Below are positions 23,340-33,094 of a DNA stretch of 64,000 bases, one piece after another. The position numbers and the translations under genes were made by a program. Within the stretch, counting starts at the first letter, position 1; each line of letters begins with the position of its first letter. The notes under the pieces are model-generated. The model saw only the letters and a program-made list of their open reading frames with translations. It did no database searches and was not told the origin of the DNA. This DNA comes from Akebia trifoliata (lineage: Eukaryota > Streptophyta > Magnoliopsida > Ranunculales > Lardizabalaceae). The DNA is taken from assembly GCA_017979445.1 (NCBI GenBank), contig CM030710.1:17284248-17348247 (forward strand), written 5' to 3'.

Positions 23340-24110
23340 GACCCATGACTTAATCTGTTTAAAAAAGGCCCCGGGCACACCCCACCCTATTTTGCACACA
23401 CCACATGCACCTTTACTGTTTTGCACACTTACACATCCTATATAGCCAACGTGGAACTAGTGCGTGGTCCGGTCTCTTCGGAGATGCGACGTCATTCATG
23501 AAAATCACAACTCCAGTCACGTACCTTAGGGTATATCTAACTAGGACATCAGTACCGTCTGATCAGGTGACTCTGAAAGGTATATTGATGCACCCAGGCT
23601 GGAGCGACCTGAGCCTTTGACCTATTGTGAACAACACAGTCACATGTCCCGATTGCCAACGTAGTACTAGTACGTGGTCGGTCCCCTCGCTGGATGCCAA
23701 ACCATTTATGAAAGCTACAACTCTTGACTCGTACCTATAGGTATATAAAAGATAATCTAAGTATATCAATTGCACTTTTTGGTCAAAACCGGTGTCTAAG
23801 TGAGATCTTGCCCCGCTGTACCCTACTGTACGAGAGGGATAGACTACGTCTATTCTAGACAAAAGGTATTTAAGTGGGCCCTTGCTAAGCATCGTGCGCC
23901 ACCTCTCAACTAGAGATTAAACTGGCTGTTTTTTGCTTCAGAGAAGTGAATTGAGGTTTTAGATTATCACCTATACGATATACCAAACCAAATCACCACG
24001 TATCGAGAGGTATATAGGTGTACTTGAACAAGGGTGGCCAGATAAAAATACATTTCATATAGTAAGCTTAGAGTCTAGAAACCTCCTCTGTAGGTCATGA
24101 CTCGAACTGA
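23340..24110 (+). repeat. R block of element E (most complete copy)
   Basis: Opens with the C-rich 'cccgggcacaccccaccc' and contains two related subunits: 23440-23545 (with 'gccaacgtggaactagtgcg') and 23658-23755 (with 'gccaacgtagtactagtacg'), about 216 bp apart. The frames at 23182-23620 and 23563-23892 run through it on both strands and are not supported as genes. It precedes gag by about 600 bp, so it is untranslated leader. Confidence 0.75.
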
Positions 24111-24705
24111 CTATGGGTGCTCCCGGGTTGCTTTATTTAATCCAACCAAAAGGTAAGTGAGTGGACCAGTCCACACCACTCCAATCAAACCCGCAATATC
24201 GGTTCAACCCGATAAATTTAATTGATAAGACATACTGGTCAATATCAAGTTAAACCAATTAGTCCCATTTGCAAATGGATCTTATAGAGCAACATATGGA
24301 TCGGCTGAACTAATTGGATGAAGTGATGCAAGTAGAATATTCAGATCCATTGGGTCGAACCGACCCAAACTCAAATGGGTACATAGTCCCAATCACCTTG
24401 TATCGACCAGTTTAATTAAATGGACTGAATATTACATACTTTACAAGATCAGTAAATCATATTCATGTAATATTTCTTGATCGAAATATTTCATTGGTTA
24501 GAGATTTTGAATTTAGGGGTTAACTCAAGCTATCAAGAGAAACCTCTATTTATTAAAAGTCTAATCTAGGGTCCATAACTAGTAATCCACCTTTGATGGG
24601 ATTTTTAGGGTTATCATTGCACCCAAACTTAAGCGTCCACCTCTTAGTTAGAGTCGTAAGTCCAGTCGGTTAGAACGAACGTTGGTACCAAGTCAACAGG
24701 CGAAA
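24111..24705 (+). mobile_element. Leader of element E between R block and gag
   Basis: Low-G sequence that matches, reversed, 2190-2344 of element A and, nearer gag, 13900-14040 of element B. It ends directly before the gag ATG at 24706. No other feature seen. Confidence 0.6.
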
Positions 24706-26124
24706 ATGGCTTCAGAGTCTGAGCTTACGGAAATTCGTAAGATTTTGGCAGCCTTTGCCAATGATATCAATAGTATAAAAGGCAAAGTAGAAGTCTTAGA
24801 ATAGATTTCAGAATCAACGGGCAACCCCCTTGATGATCCTAAAGGAAAAAAGATAGAAGAAAATACAGCGAGACATGCCCATGAAGTCTTCGAACTCGAT
24901 GGAGATGAAAAGTATGTTGATGAGAATCCAGTGTTAGCCAACAGAATGTCTCAACTAGAGTCAGCTATGAAGAGTATAAAGGGTATCGATAAAATTACAG
25001 CGGGCATTGAAGCCCTGAACCGTATCCCTAGAATTCATCTGCCAGAGAAGTTTGTGATGCCTGAAATGGACAAGTTCAGTAAGGTAGGTTGTGCAAAAAT
25101 GCATCTTAACATGTATGTTACTAACATGCGCACTATGGGGCTCAGTGATGAACAGATGACACTACTATTTCAGCGAACTCTATCCGGGTCAGCTCTACGA
25201 TGGTTGATGTCTCAAGACCCAACTATGGTAGGTACATGGAAAAATATGTCAAAGACTTTCTAGCATCAGTACAAGTACAGTACCAAAATTGAAACTTCGA
25301 TAAGGGACTTGGAGTCAACTAAACAGAAGAATGGGGGAATATTTACTGACTTCATCGGTCGTTGGAGGGCCAAGGCTGCACAAATGTGGGATAGACCTTC
25401 AGAGAAAGAACAAGTGGCTATTATCTTAAAAAATCACTCGCAAGGGTATGCCGGATATCTAGTCTCCCAATACCTTCCTACATTCGAGTCTTTATTGCAA
25501 GCTGGTAGCCAATTTGAAGATGCTTTCGCTTCCGGAATCCTTTCCAATTCTTCTAACAACAAGTTTAAAAAGTCTTTCACCAATTCCAAGTCTAGTACTG
25601 ATCACGCCTATGTAGCCAATATGTCTACTACACTCATCCAATCTACTATCCTACCTAGTAATCAAGTTAACCCTAATCAACCTCGACCGCGTAGGAAATT
25701 CACCAATCTTGGTATGCCTTTGAGCATTGTCTTTAAAAATTTATTAAGTAAAGGGCTCATTGCACCTCTCCAACCTCGACCTTTACCAAATCCACTCCCC
25801 ACTTCTCATAATCCCAACATATTTTGTGAGTTTCACCAAATTCTTGATCATCTTATGGATCGTTGCGTCGCTCTTCGTCATACAGTTCAAGACCTCATTG
25901 ACTCCAAAAAAGTTATTGTCCCTTCCCCTAAGCAGCCAAATGTTACTACCAACCCTCTACCCATTTACCAATCTCCTCAGACTTTGAATATGGTATCCAA
26001 TACTCAACTCTCGTTTGACCCAATCCTTCTCATCCGATCAGTCAATTATAAACCTCATAGCCCCTCTCTTACCAAAATAACGGTCCCTAATGAGGTTTTC
26101 ACCATCAAATGCAGTTTTGACTAA
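24706..26124 (+). pseudogene. Tat-type gag, broken by two in-frame stops
   Basis: One reading frame of 473 codons runs from ATG 24706 to TAA 26122-26124 and is interrupted only by TAG at codon 33 (24802) and TAG at codon 186 (25261). Gag forms the virus-like particle that packages element RNA. The middle carries the retrotransposon-gag domain: WLMSQDPTMVGTWKNM, then FIGRWRAKAAQM and FESLLQAGSQFEDAFASG, close to the Tat consensus (FxxRWRxxAAQ, LIxAGxxIEDAI). Near residues 385-400 a CEFHQILDHLMDRC motif gives C-x2-H-x4-H-x4-C, the zinc-finger variant of Tat gags rather than the CCHC knuckle. The tail after it is Pro/Ser-rich. With both stops the product could not be full length. Absence of frameshifts over 1.4 kb suggests the copy decayed late. 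The opposite-strand frame at 24693-24941 is a shadow. Confidence 0.85.
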
Positions 26125-26765
26125 GAGAGAAGAAATAAGTCTGAAGAATGCAAAGAATCTGAAGAAGAAGACTCAGTTCAACCGTTTGGAAATAGTTTCT
26201 CAAGTTCTCAGTCTGTAATCAAGTCCGTTGTGGGTAATTGTCTTTAGTTGTTTATGAGTCTTGAGTCTAGTTCTTTCTATCAATTCAGTAATCAAGTCTA
26301 TTTTTTTTTATTTCTGATTTTGTTGTGGTCAAGTTAGTTTGTCGAATCTGCAATGGTGTCAGTTGCCCCATCTAAATTTAATTGAATAAAGAAAATTTTT
26401 TAATACCTTGAGCACATTAACGAATTAACTAATAATTGACTTCAAGGATAAATTCCTCTAATAAGGAAACACCTTTTGAATGAGAAAATAAATGTCTTGC
26501 TTGAGGAAGCAAAGGTCATTGACCTAGGAACAAAAATAATTCCCAAGAAATTCAGATTGGAACTAACTTATCCCTAGAAGAACACAAGGAGATAATGAGT
26601 TTTCTCAAAAAATTTAAAAGACTTGTTCGCTTGGGCCTATGAGGATATGTTAGGTGCAAGCTTGGGTATTTTCTAATGCGGATTAGATACTAACTGGAGA
26701 AAATGAGATCAAGGAAGATGTTCTCAAAATGGTAGTGCTCCCAAAATAGGTTACCATTCTCAGAC
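26125..26765 (+). pseudogene. Gag-pol linker and pol start of element E, truncated
   Basis: The linker (26125-26570) matches 13480-13850 reversed. At about 26580-26690 the sequence decodes, with frame breaks, to the region before reverse transcriptase (a stretch like LLKEFxxLFAWAYEDM followed by GASLGI). Protease would be expected around here but I cannot read an active-site motif. The element ends at about 26766, where LTR F begins in the opposite orientation; reverse transcriptase, RNase H and integrase are missing. Confidence 0.6.
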
Positions 26766-28071
26766 TGTGCGGATCCGGCTTTGATTTTTGAGGTTTAGAA
26801 GTCGCCACCTAGTTATTACGGTCTAGGAATCGAATATTGACTCTAAATAGATGAAAGCAACTAATATACGAATAAAAAGAGACTATGGCCCGGGGATCAT
26901 GTTACGGGGTTGAAAAGTGTTAGGTACCAACCCCGTCCGACAAACGTCGATCCCTACTATTTCTCAAAAAAGATTACATTGCTAAAAGACCTAAAATAAA
27001 TAAAAAAGTAAAAAAATATACATAGATGATCGCAACGATTGTTCCTTCAGTACTAGTAGGGTGTGTCCTTGTACGAGTTTCCTTACTTTTCTTCCGTCAT
27101 TGGATCTACTTAAAATCTCCAAGTTGAGGTGTCTTCTTCTTAGATTTAAGTATTTTTTATATTTTTTGAAGGATTTCTAAGTGTTTCTGAAGGGTTTTTG
27201 GGCGTCTTTTGAGTAAAAACTGGGGTTTGGATGATAAGTAGGGAATTATAACTTGAAAATTAGGGTTTAGAAAAAGTTAAGGAGACTTTTTACCTATTTT
27301 TACTAAGGTTTATTTCAACTTACGAAATTACTTTGACCTATTAAAAGGTTTATTTTAATAAGTGGGCAACCATCAACAATTTTGCCTAAGGACTTGATTG
27401 ATTAATTTTCTTGGTTCAAATTTTTAAATTAATTTTATTATATTTCACTTTACGTTAATTAATGTTTTATTTATTAATTTCAAAATTTAAGATTTTTTTA
27501 ATTGAAAAATTATCATTTTGCCTATAAACATGAAGATAACTTTTACGTTTCAAATCGTTTTTCGATGTTCTGGGATATGTTGGAATCAATTTTTCGTAAG
27601 GAATTCAATTGGATTATAGGTTTATGTCATTTACAAATTTTTTGTATGAAACGATTGTCAACTTTATGAGGGGCATTTCGTAACTTTGTCAAATTTGGTG
27701 AAAATTGGCGGAATGATTTATTTAATTTCAATTTATTATTTTATATGTTTGAAAGGGTTTTCTAAGCATAAAGTGGGCTCTAAGGATGTTTTGATGTTAA
27801 GGGTATCTTGATAATTTGATCATTTTTTAGTGATTTTTATCATAAAGCTTCTTTTTGTCTGTAAAAATGATGATTTCTATGTTTTTGAAGTTATATTTTT
27901 TTAGCGTAGCGTGGTTTCTATAATTTTGTTAGTTTGAGATACCTCATTCAAATTTTTGAAACATATCTAGCAACAAAATAAAGCATTGGAATATTCATCC
28001 ATCATTAGAAACCGTCACAATCGGGTTGACGAGTTGATTAATCAGGCGAGTACAAAAATGGGGTGTCTACA
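26766..28071 (-). mobile_element. LTR F, 5'-to-3' reversed, missing its 3' end
   Basis: Right edge ...GGGTGTCTACA is intact. The left edge begins inside the LTR at 'gtgcggatcc', so the last 30 or so bases of the LTR (to ...CTTTCA) are gone. Hairpin at 26904-26936. It carries a deletion between 27330 and 27345 relative to LTR D that removes the TATA region and U3 repeats. The right flank 'ggcgccttgataaaa' is only weakly polypurine-like in element sense, so whether it was a 3' or solo LTR is open. Confidence 0.8.
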
Positions 28072-28800
28072 GGCGCCTTGATAAAAGACTATCTTTCAAT
28101 CGTTTCAGATAGGCTTAAGAATGGTTGTAAACCGTTTCTAATTTCCATTTTTGGTGTAGTGAATCAAGTGGTTAGTTTATCATTTGAATATAGGTTTAAC
28201 ATCAACATCACCAAGAAGTTAAGCAATTTTATTTTATTTGATCACATTTCATTTTTTAGAAATCAGAATAGAGTCAATAAAAATAATTAATTTTAGTCAA
28301 ATAAAAGAAAAAGAAAGGTTCCATCAAAGGGTAAAGTATAATATGGTGATGCAAGGCATAATCATATATTTTGCTCACAAAAAACATATGTTAAAATAAA
28401 TATATTATAATGATATAATTAAAAAGGTATTATTAAAAAAAATTTATAAATACAATAAATAATTCTAACTGAGATTTTTTTGCACCCTCGAATTAATAAT
28501 ATTGGATCTCTCTCACCAATTTTTTAAGAAAATTTCTTTTTGCATTTATATATTGAATGGAAAAAAGTGTTGTAGTTTGTATGGGTGTGAATATAGAAAT
28601 CAAGCAACAGAAAAAAGTGTTGCATTTGTACGGGTGTGAATATTGAAATCCCTTTGTAAATCCTTAAAACAAATCCCTTTCATTTAGTCATAATTTAAGT
28701 TTTTGTTCTGTAGATACGTGAATTTCGTCATTATGACGGTCACATCTACTAAGGTTAGGAGTCGTCATTATTCATTTTGTAAGTCGGTGTAAATGGTCAC
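28072..28800. other. Unassigned AT-rich segment between LTRs F and G
   Basis: Includes a 75-codon frame (28063-28290) whose start lies in LTR F and which has no family similarity, and a local duplication of 'aaaaaagtgttg(t/c)' with 'gggtgtgaatat' near 28563 and 28611. Nothing else recognised. Confidence 0.4.
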
Positions 28801-30397
28801 TGTAGACACCCCATTTTTGCATTCGCCTGATTATTAACTCGTCGACCCGATCGCAAAGGTTCCCAATGATGGATGCCTATTCCAATGCTTTATTTTGTTA
28901 CCAGATATGTTTCAGAAATCCGGATGAGGTATCTCGAACTAACAAAACTTAGAAACCACGCTACGCTAGGAAAATACGACCCCAGAAACATAGAAATCAT
29001 CATCTTGCAAACCAAAAAGAAGCTTCACGATAAAAATCACTAAAATTACCAAATTACCCCTAACATCAAAACAACCCTAGAGCCTGCATTACGCTTAGGA
29101 AAACCCACTCAAACACATTAAACAACAAATCGAAACCAAGTAAACCACTTCGCCAATTTTCACAAAATTACGAAAATACCCCTCATAAAGTTCACAATCA
29201 TTTCATACAAAAAACTTCATAAATGACAAAAACCAACATTCCCATTAAATTCCTTACGAAAAACTGATTCCAAAACATCTTGAAACATTGAAAAACGACT
29301 TAAAACGTAAAAAATCCTCTCCGAGGGCAAAATGATAATTTCACAATTTTCATAATTAAAAAATTCGAAATTAATAAATAAAATATTAAATAATTAAAGT
29401 AAAACATTAATAAAATTAATTTAAAATTTTGAACCTAAAAAATTGATCAATCGGACTTTCGAGTAAAATTGTTGAGGGTTCGTGGGATATTTCTTTAAGG
29501 ACCCCTCCATTTGGGGTCCAAAGAATTAAAGATATTTTAGAGGGGGGTTCTCCAAAAATTAAAAGTAAATCAAGCAAGACTGAAGTCAAGGTATTAAAGT
29601 CAATTAAGCAAGACTAAAGTCAAAATTAAAGTCAATTAAGTAAGACTAGAGTCAAATATTAAAGTCAATCTCATAAGACTAAAGTCAAAACCCTAAATCA
29701 AAACCCTAATCTAAACTAATCGAGTCAATCTCATAAGACTAAGGTCAAAACCCTAATCAAAATCCTAATCTAAACTAATCAAGTCAATCTCATAAGACTA
29801 AAGTAAAAACCCTAAAACCCTAAAGACTAAGTCAAAACCCTAATTGAAACCCTAAAAGAAATCCTAATCAAACCCTAATGCTTCTAAAAACTTTATAAAT
29901 AGGAGCCTCCACACCCTATTTTCGTATCAAAGAAAAAACCCTAGAAAAAGTAGGTGAAGAAGCCTCCATAACCTCCCCAAAACCCTAATTTTGGAGTCCC
30001 AACTCCTTCCCTAACACCCCTACTCCGATTTTAGCCTAAAAAACACCCAAAAACCTCTCAAAAACATCTCAAAAATCCACATAAATTTGAAGCACCCAGA
30101 TCCAAGAAGGAGATACCTTACCTCGGAGATCAGAAATCAGATCCGGAGATAGAACGAAGTAAGGAATACGATACAAGGAGTCATTTTCACCAGATCTAGG
30201 GAATAGCACTTTTGCAGATCAAAGGTAAGCTTTTTTATTACTTTTTAATCTAGGTTTGTCATTAGCGATGTAGATTTATTTGGGATAAGTAGAGATCGGC
30301 ATTGGCCGGGCCGGGGTTGGTGCATAACTAGGTGGCGACTCCCAAACCTCAAGGTCAAAAGCGGATCCGCGCACCCCGCGGATCGAGGGCGCTTTTA
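28801..30397 (+). mobile_element. LTR G, 5' LTR of a forward Tat-like element
   Basis: Starts TGTAGACACCCC exactly at 28801 and ends ...GCTTTTA next to a perfect primer site (terminal CA mutated to TA). TATA at 29894-29901; GTCAA and 'aaccctaa' repeats at 29570-29880. Compared with E and D it has lost roughly 100 bp near 30325: the sequence goes from 'ggttggtgca' to 'taactagg', joining at a TAAC present on both sides in E. That deletion removes the hairpin loop and right stem. Otherwise very close to D. Confidence 0.9.
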
Positions 30398-30398
30398 G

Positions 30399-30417
30399 TG
30401 GCGACTCCGCTGGGGAC
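30399..30417 (+). promoter_or_regulatory. tRNA-Arg primer-binding site of element G
   Basis: TGGCGACTCCGCTGGGGAC, the best-preserved primer site in the window, one base after the LTR. Only one position differs from the complement of a plant tRNA-Arg 3' end as I know it. Confidence 0.92.
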
Positions 30418-30544
30418 TATTGAGGATCAAACTTGAAAAACCCCAAGTATAGGAGCATTGCCAAGATGATCTAGTTTTTTTTATTATTTAGTTAGATTTA
30501 TTTTTTCTATTTATTTATTTTTTATCTTGATTGTAGATGATATT

Positions 30545-30645
30545 TGGTATTGCATTTTTTTTCTCCAATTAAGGATCACTTTTTGATGACCCCTAAATAA
30601 TGAAAGATTCAAATTGACCTATGAAAATGATGGAATGATGAAGGT
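30545..30645 (+). repeat. Inverted leader arm, proximal arm of element G
   Basis: 'ctccaattaaggatcact', 'gatgacccctaaataatga' and 'gatggaatgatgaag'. The reverse complement of the distal arm (31455-31575) gives 'gtccaatcaatgatcact', 'gggtgatccaaaataa' and 'gatgatagaatgac'. Confidence 0.7.
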
Positions 30646-31395
30646 TGGACAGAAATATTAAAACACTTTTAGAGAATATTCTAGTAAGAATTAAGTCTGG
30701 GAGCTTCTTAATAAAACATAGATCTTGTCGAGTAGATTAATTTAGAATCTGAGTTCACTCAATTTCGTTATCGGAAGCCTTAGATATCTTCGACGCAAGT
30801 TCAATCTGTAAATATGGAATTATTTCTGAATGAAAGTTGGGACAGCAATGTTAAAACTTTTTTACAGAACATTTTAGTGAGAATTAAGTCTGGGAGCCTT
30901 TAATAAAACATAGATCTCATCGAGTAGATTAATTTAGAATCTGAGTTCACTCAATTTCGTTATCGGAATCCTTAGATATCATCGATGCAAGTTCAATCTA
31001 TATATCTGGAATTATTTCTGAATGAAAGTTGGGACAACAACGTTAAAACTTTTTTACAGAACATTTTAGTGAGAATTAAGTCTGGGAACCTATTAATAAA
31101 ATGTTAGATCTCATCGAGTAAATTAATTTAGAACTTGAGTTCACTCAATTTCGTTATCGAAAGTCTTAGATATCATCGATGCAAGTTCAATCTGTAAATC
31201 TGGATTATTTCTGAATGAAAGTTGGGACAGCAACGTTAAAACGTTTTTATAGAACATTCTAGTGAGAACTAAGTCTGGACACCTATTAATAAAATGTAGA
31301 TCTCATCGAGTAGATTAATTTAGAACTTGAGTTCACTCGATTTCGTTATCGGGAGCCTTAGATATCATCGATGCAAGTTCAGATTGTATTTTCCT
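30637..31395 (+). repeat. 192-bp tandem array in leader G
   Basis: Four units; the landmark 'tgaaagttgg' falls at 30831, 31023 and 31216 (spacing 192 and 193), preceded by a degraded first unit at about 30639. Each unit contains 'gttcactcaatttcgttatc' and 'gatatcatcgatgcaagttc'. The array lies between the inverted arms, where A has a different ~180-bp repeat. There is no stop-free frame through it. Confidence 0.9.
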
Positions 31396-31454
31396 AATTC
31401 ACAGAAAATCTGAATTTATCTAATGTTGGCACAATTAATGTTCTTGAAAGGGAG

Positions 31455-31575
31455 CTCATCTCAACCATTGTCATTCTATCATCAATGTAACACCTATTGG
31501 AATCTCGATTTATTTTGGATCACCCAAAAGTGATCATTGATTGGACCTTAAAAATTATAAAAATTATGCTTATTG
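31455..31575 (+). repeat. Inverted leader arm, distal arm of element G
   Basis: 'tcattctatcatc', 'tttattttggatcaccc', 'agtgatcattgattggacc'. Same orientation and sequence series as 21330-21450 in E. Confidence 0.7.
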
Positions 31576-31779
31576 CAATGTTTGTTTGATCATTATCATA
31601 TGCCATATTTATTGATTAATTTACCATGATCTTGCTTGAAATACATGATTGATGTTGATCGTAATGTTAATGTGCTTATGTGCTGGGAATAATGTGATCT
31701 TAATTGAATATTCATATGATTTGAATGATTTTGGTTTTAATTAAATGTATGATTGGTTTGATTGGATCCATAGGCCCAT

Positions 31780-31853
31780 TTGTTTGAAAAAGGTCCCGGG
31801 CACACCCCACCCTGTTTTGCACACACCACATGCACGTTTACTGTTTTACTCAC
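31780..31853 (+). repeat. Start of R block of element G, cut by assembly gap
   Basis: Matches 23366-23430 of element E from 'cccgggcacaccccaccc' onward and stops at the first N. The rest of element G is not in the window. Confidence 0.8.
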
Positions 31854-31953
31854 NNNNNNNNNNNNNNNNNNNNNNNNNNNNNNNNNNNNNNNNNNNNNNN
31901 NNNNNNNNNNNNNNNNNNNNNNNNNNNNNNNNNNNNNNNNNNNNNNNNNNNNN
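31854..31953. other. Assembly gap of 100 N
   Basis: Exactly 100 unknown bases, a size conventionally used for scaffold joins of unknown length. The left side is retroelement leader and the right side is the middle of a gene, so the true distance may be many kilobases, and the two sides need not be neighbours. Confidence 0.97.
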
Positions 31954-31954
31954 G

Positions 31955-32389
31955 GTTTCGGCTCGGATATCCGTCTTATCGTCTCTCCTCTGTTTGATTC
32001 TCGCTTGTCAACCCAAATTATTTGTAGCTGATGTAGGGTTGGGTGCATCGTTGTTTTTGCAAGGACTTTGGGTTCTGCAAACTGGATTGTCGCTCTACGT
32101 AGAAGGGTTTATTCCTGAAGGGTGTCATAGGTTGTTGGATGTGGTGAGTGGGGTTGAGGGATCGACGAAATGTGATTTGGAGGAGTCGCGGTTGAGAGCG
32201 GTGGCGATTCTTGATCTGGTATTTGTGATTCATGTGATGTTTGTGGTGGTTATAGTGATGGGTACTTATGCGGTTGTGGCGAAGAGTGTTGGAATTAGGA
32301 GGTTTGGGTCATACGAGGCATTGCCAACATTGTCAACCGGGGAATCAAATCATGTCCAGATGAAGGCATTGTCGGGAACCCAGGCGTGA
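31955..32389 (+). CDS. DUF716/TMEM45-like membrane protein, 3' part
   Basis: An undamaged frame of 144 codons runs from the gap to TGA at 32387-32389. It matches the C-terminal half of plant DUF716 (TMEM45-type) proteins, multi-pass membrane proteins of poorly defined role, usually near 280-300 residues, so about half is hidden in the gap. Visible landmarks are CQPKLFVADVGLGASLFLQG and WVLQTGLSLYVEGFIPEGCH, a polar loop LLDVVSGVEGSTKCDLEESR, a strongly hydrophobic helix (AILDLVFVIHVMFVVVIVMG), then a cytosolic-looking tail with RRFGSYEALPT, ending QMKALSGTQA. At least two membrane segments are seen. GC content is higher than in the surrounding repeats, and there are no stops or frameshifts, which suggests a functional gene. 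The longer open frame that starts at 31745 only runs through retroelement sequence and Ns; its first part is not real. Confidence 0.85.
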   Translation, partial: VSARISVLSSLLCLILACQPKLFVADVGLGASLFLQGLWVLQTGLSLYVEGFIPEGCHRLLDVVSGVEGSTKCDLEESRLRAVAILDLVFVIHVMFVVVIVMGTYAVVAKSVGIRRFGSYEALPTLSTGESNHVQMKALSGTQA

Positions 32390-33090
32390 TCTTGGTGGGG
32401 TTTGCCCCTTTTGAATCACTTTTTTTTTTTTTGTTTTACTTTGTTGTGGTTGTTGAAATACTGAAAACTGTTTGAAATTCAGAGATATCTGTGTATAGTT
32501 TTGAATTGGGCCTGTTCAATTTGTTTGTTTTGGCCTTTTTTACTTCCTTTTTGATTGTTTGGTAAGGGTTTTGGAGGTCACAGAGAAAAAAACTTATGGG
32601 TTATGCTACAATTCTGATAATATATTCAATTGGAATGTCTAGGACTTCGTAATAGAACACATTGTAAGACTATAATTCAAGATGTTGATCCTCCTCTTAG
32701 ATCCAATGCTTGAATCGATGCACACACATATAACACTCGTCTTTTTTTCTAACTTTTTTATTCTTTAGACTAAGTTGTGATGATTCGTTATTGGTCGATA
32801 ATTTGAAGCATGGAAATTTAAGTTGTTCAAGATGATACATTTTTATTCTTTCCTTGTATGCTTTTATGAAGGTTTTGAAATATCCAAAGAGATTCCTTCT
32901 AGTCATCTTTTTTTATGTGGGTTTGCTCATTATTTTCTTAAAAGTTCTTTGTCTGACATTATTTCACAGTCTCACTGGTTCTGAGAATGCTATTTATTGA
33001 GAGTGGTTTTATAACATACATTGGTTATGGAGAAAGTGGTCTTGACTCTTGAGGAAGGGAGGGAGATATCTATTGGATAAGAGAAATGTT
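32390..33090 (+). other. 3' flank of the DUF716 gene
   Basis: T-rich sequence following the stop (32390-32600), likely 3' UTR, without a clear AATAAA. Beyond about 32650 nothing is recognised; the reverse frame at 32697-32906 has no family similarity. Confidence 0.5.
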
Positions 33091-33094
33091 GATT

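Noticed and set aside
23563..23892. 109-codon reverse frame
   Set aside because: Falls inside the untranslated R block, antisense to the element; the same block in other copies is not open.
24693..24941. 82-codon reverse frame
   Set aside because: Antisense shadow of gag.
31745..32389. Full 214-codon open frame across the N gap
   Set aside because: The first 36 codons are retroelement leader and the next 34 are Ns. Only 31955-32389 has protein-family support.
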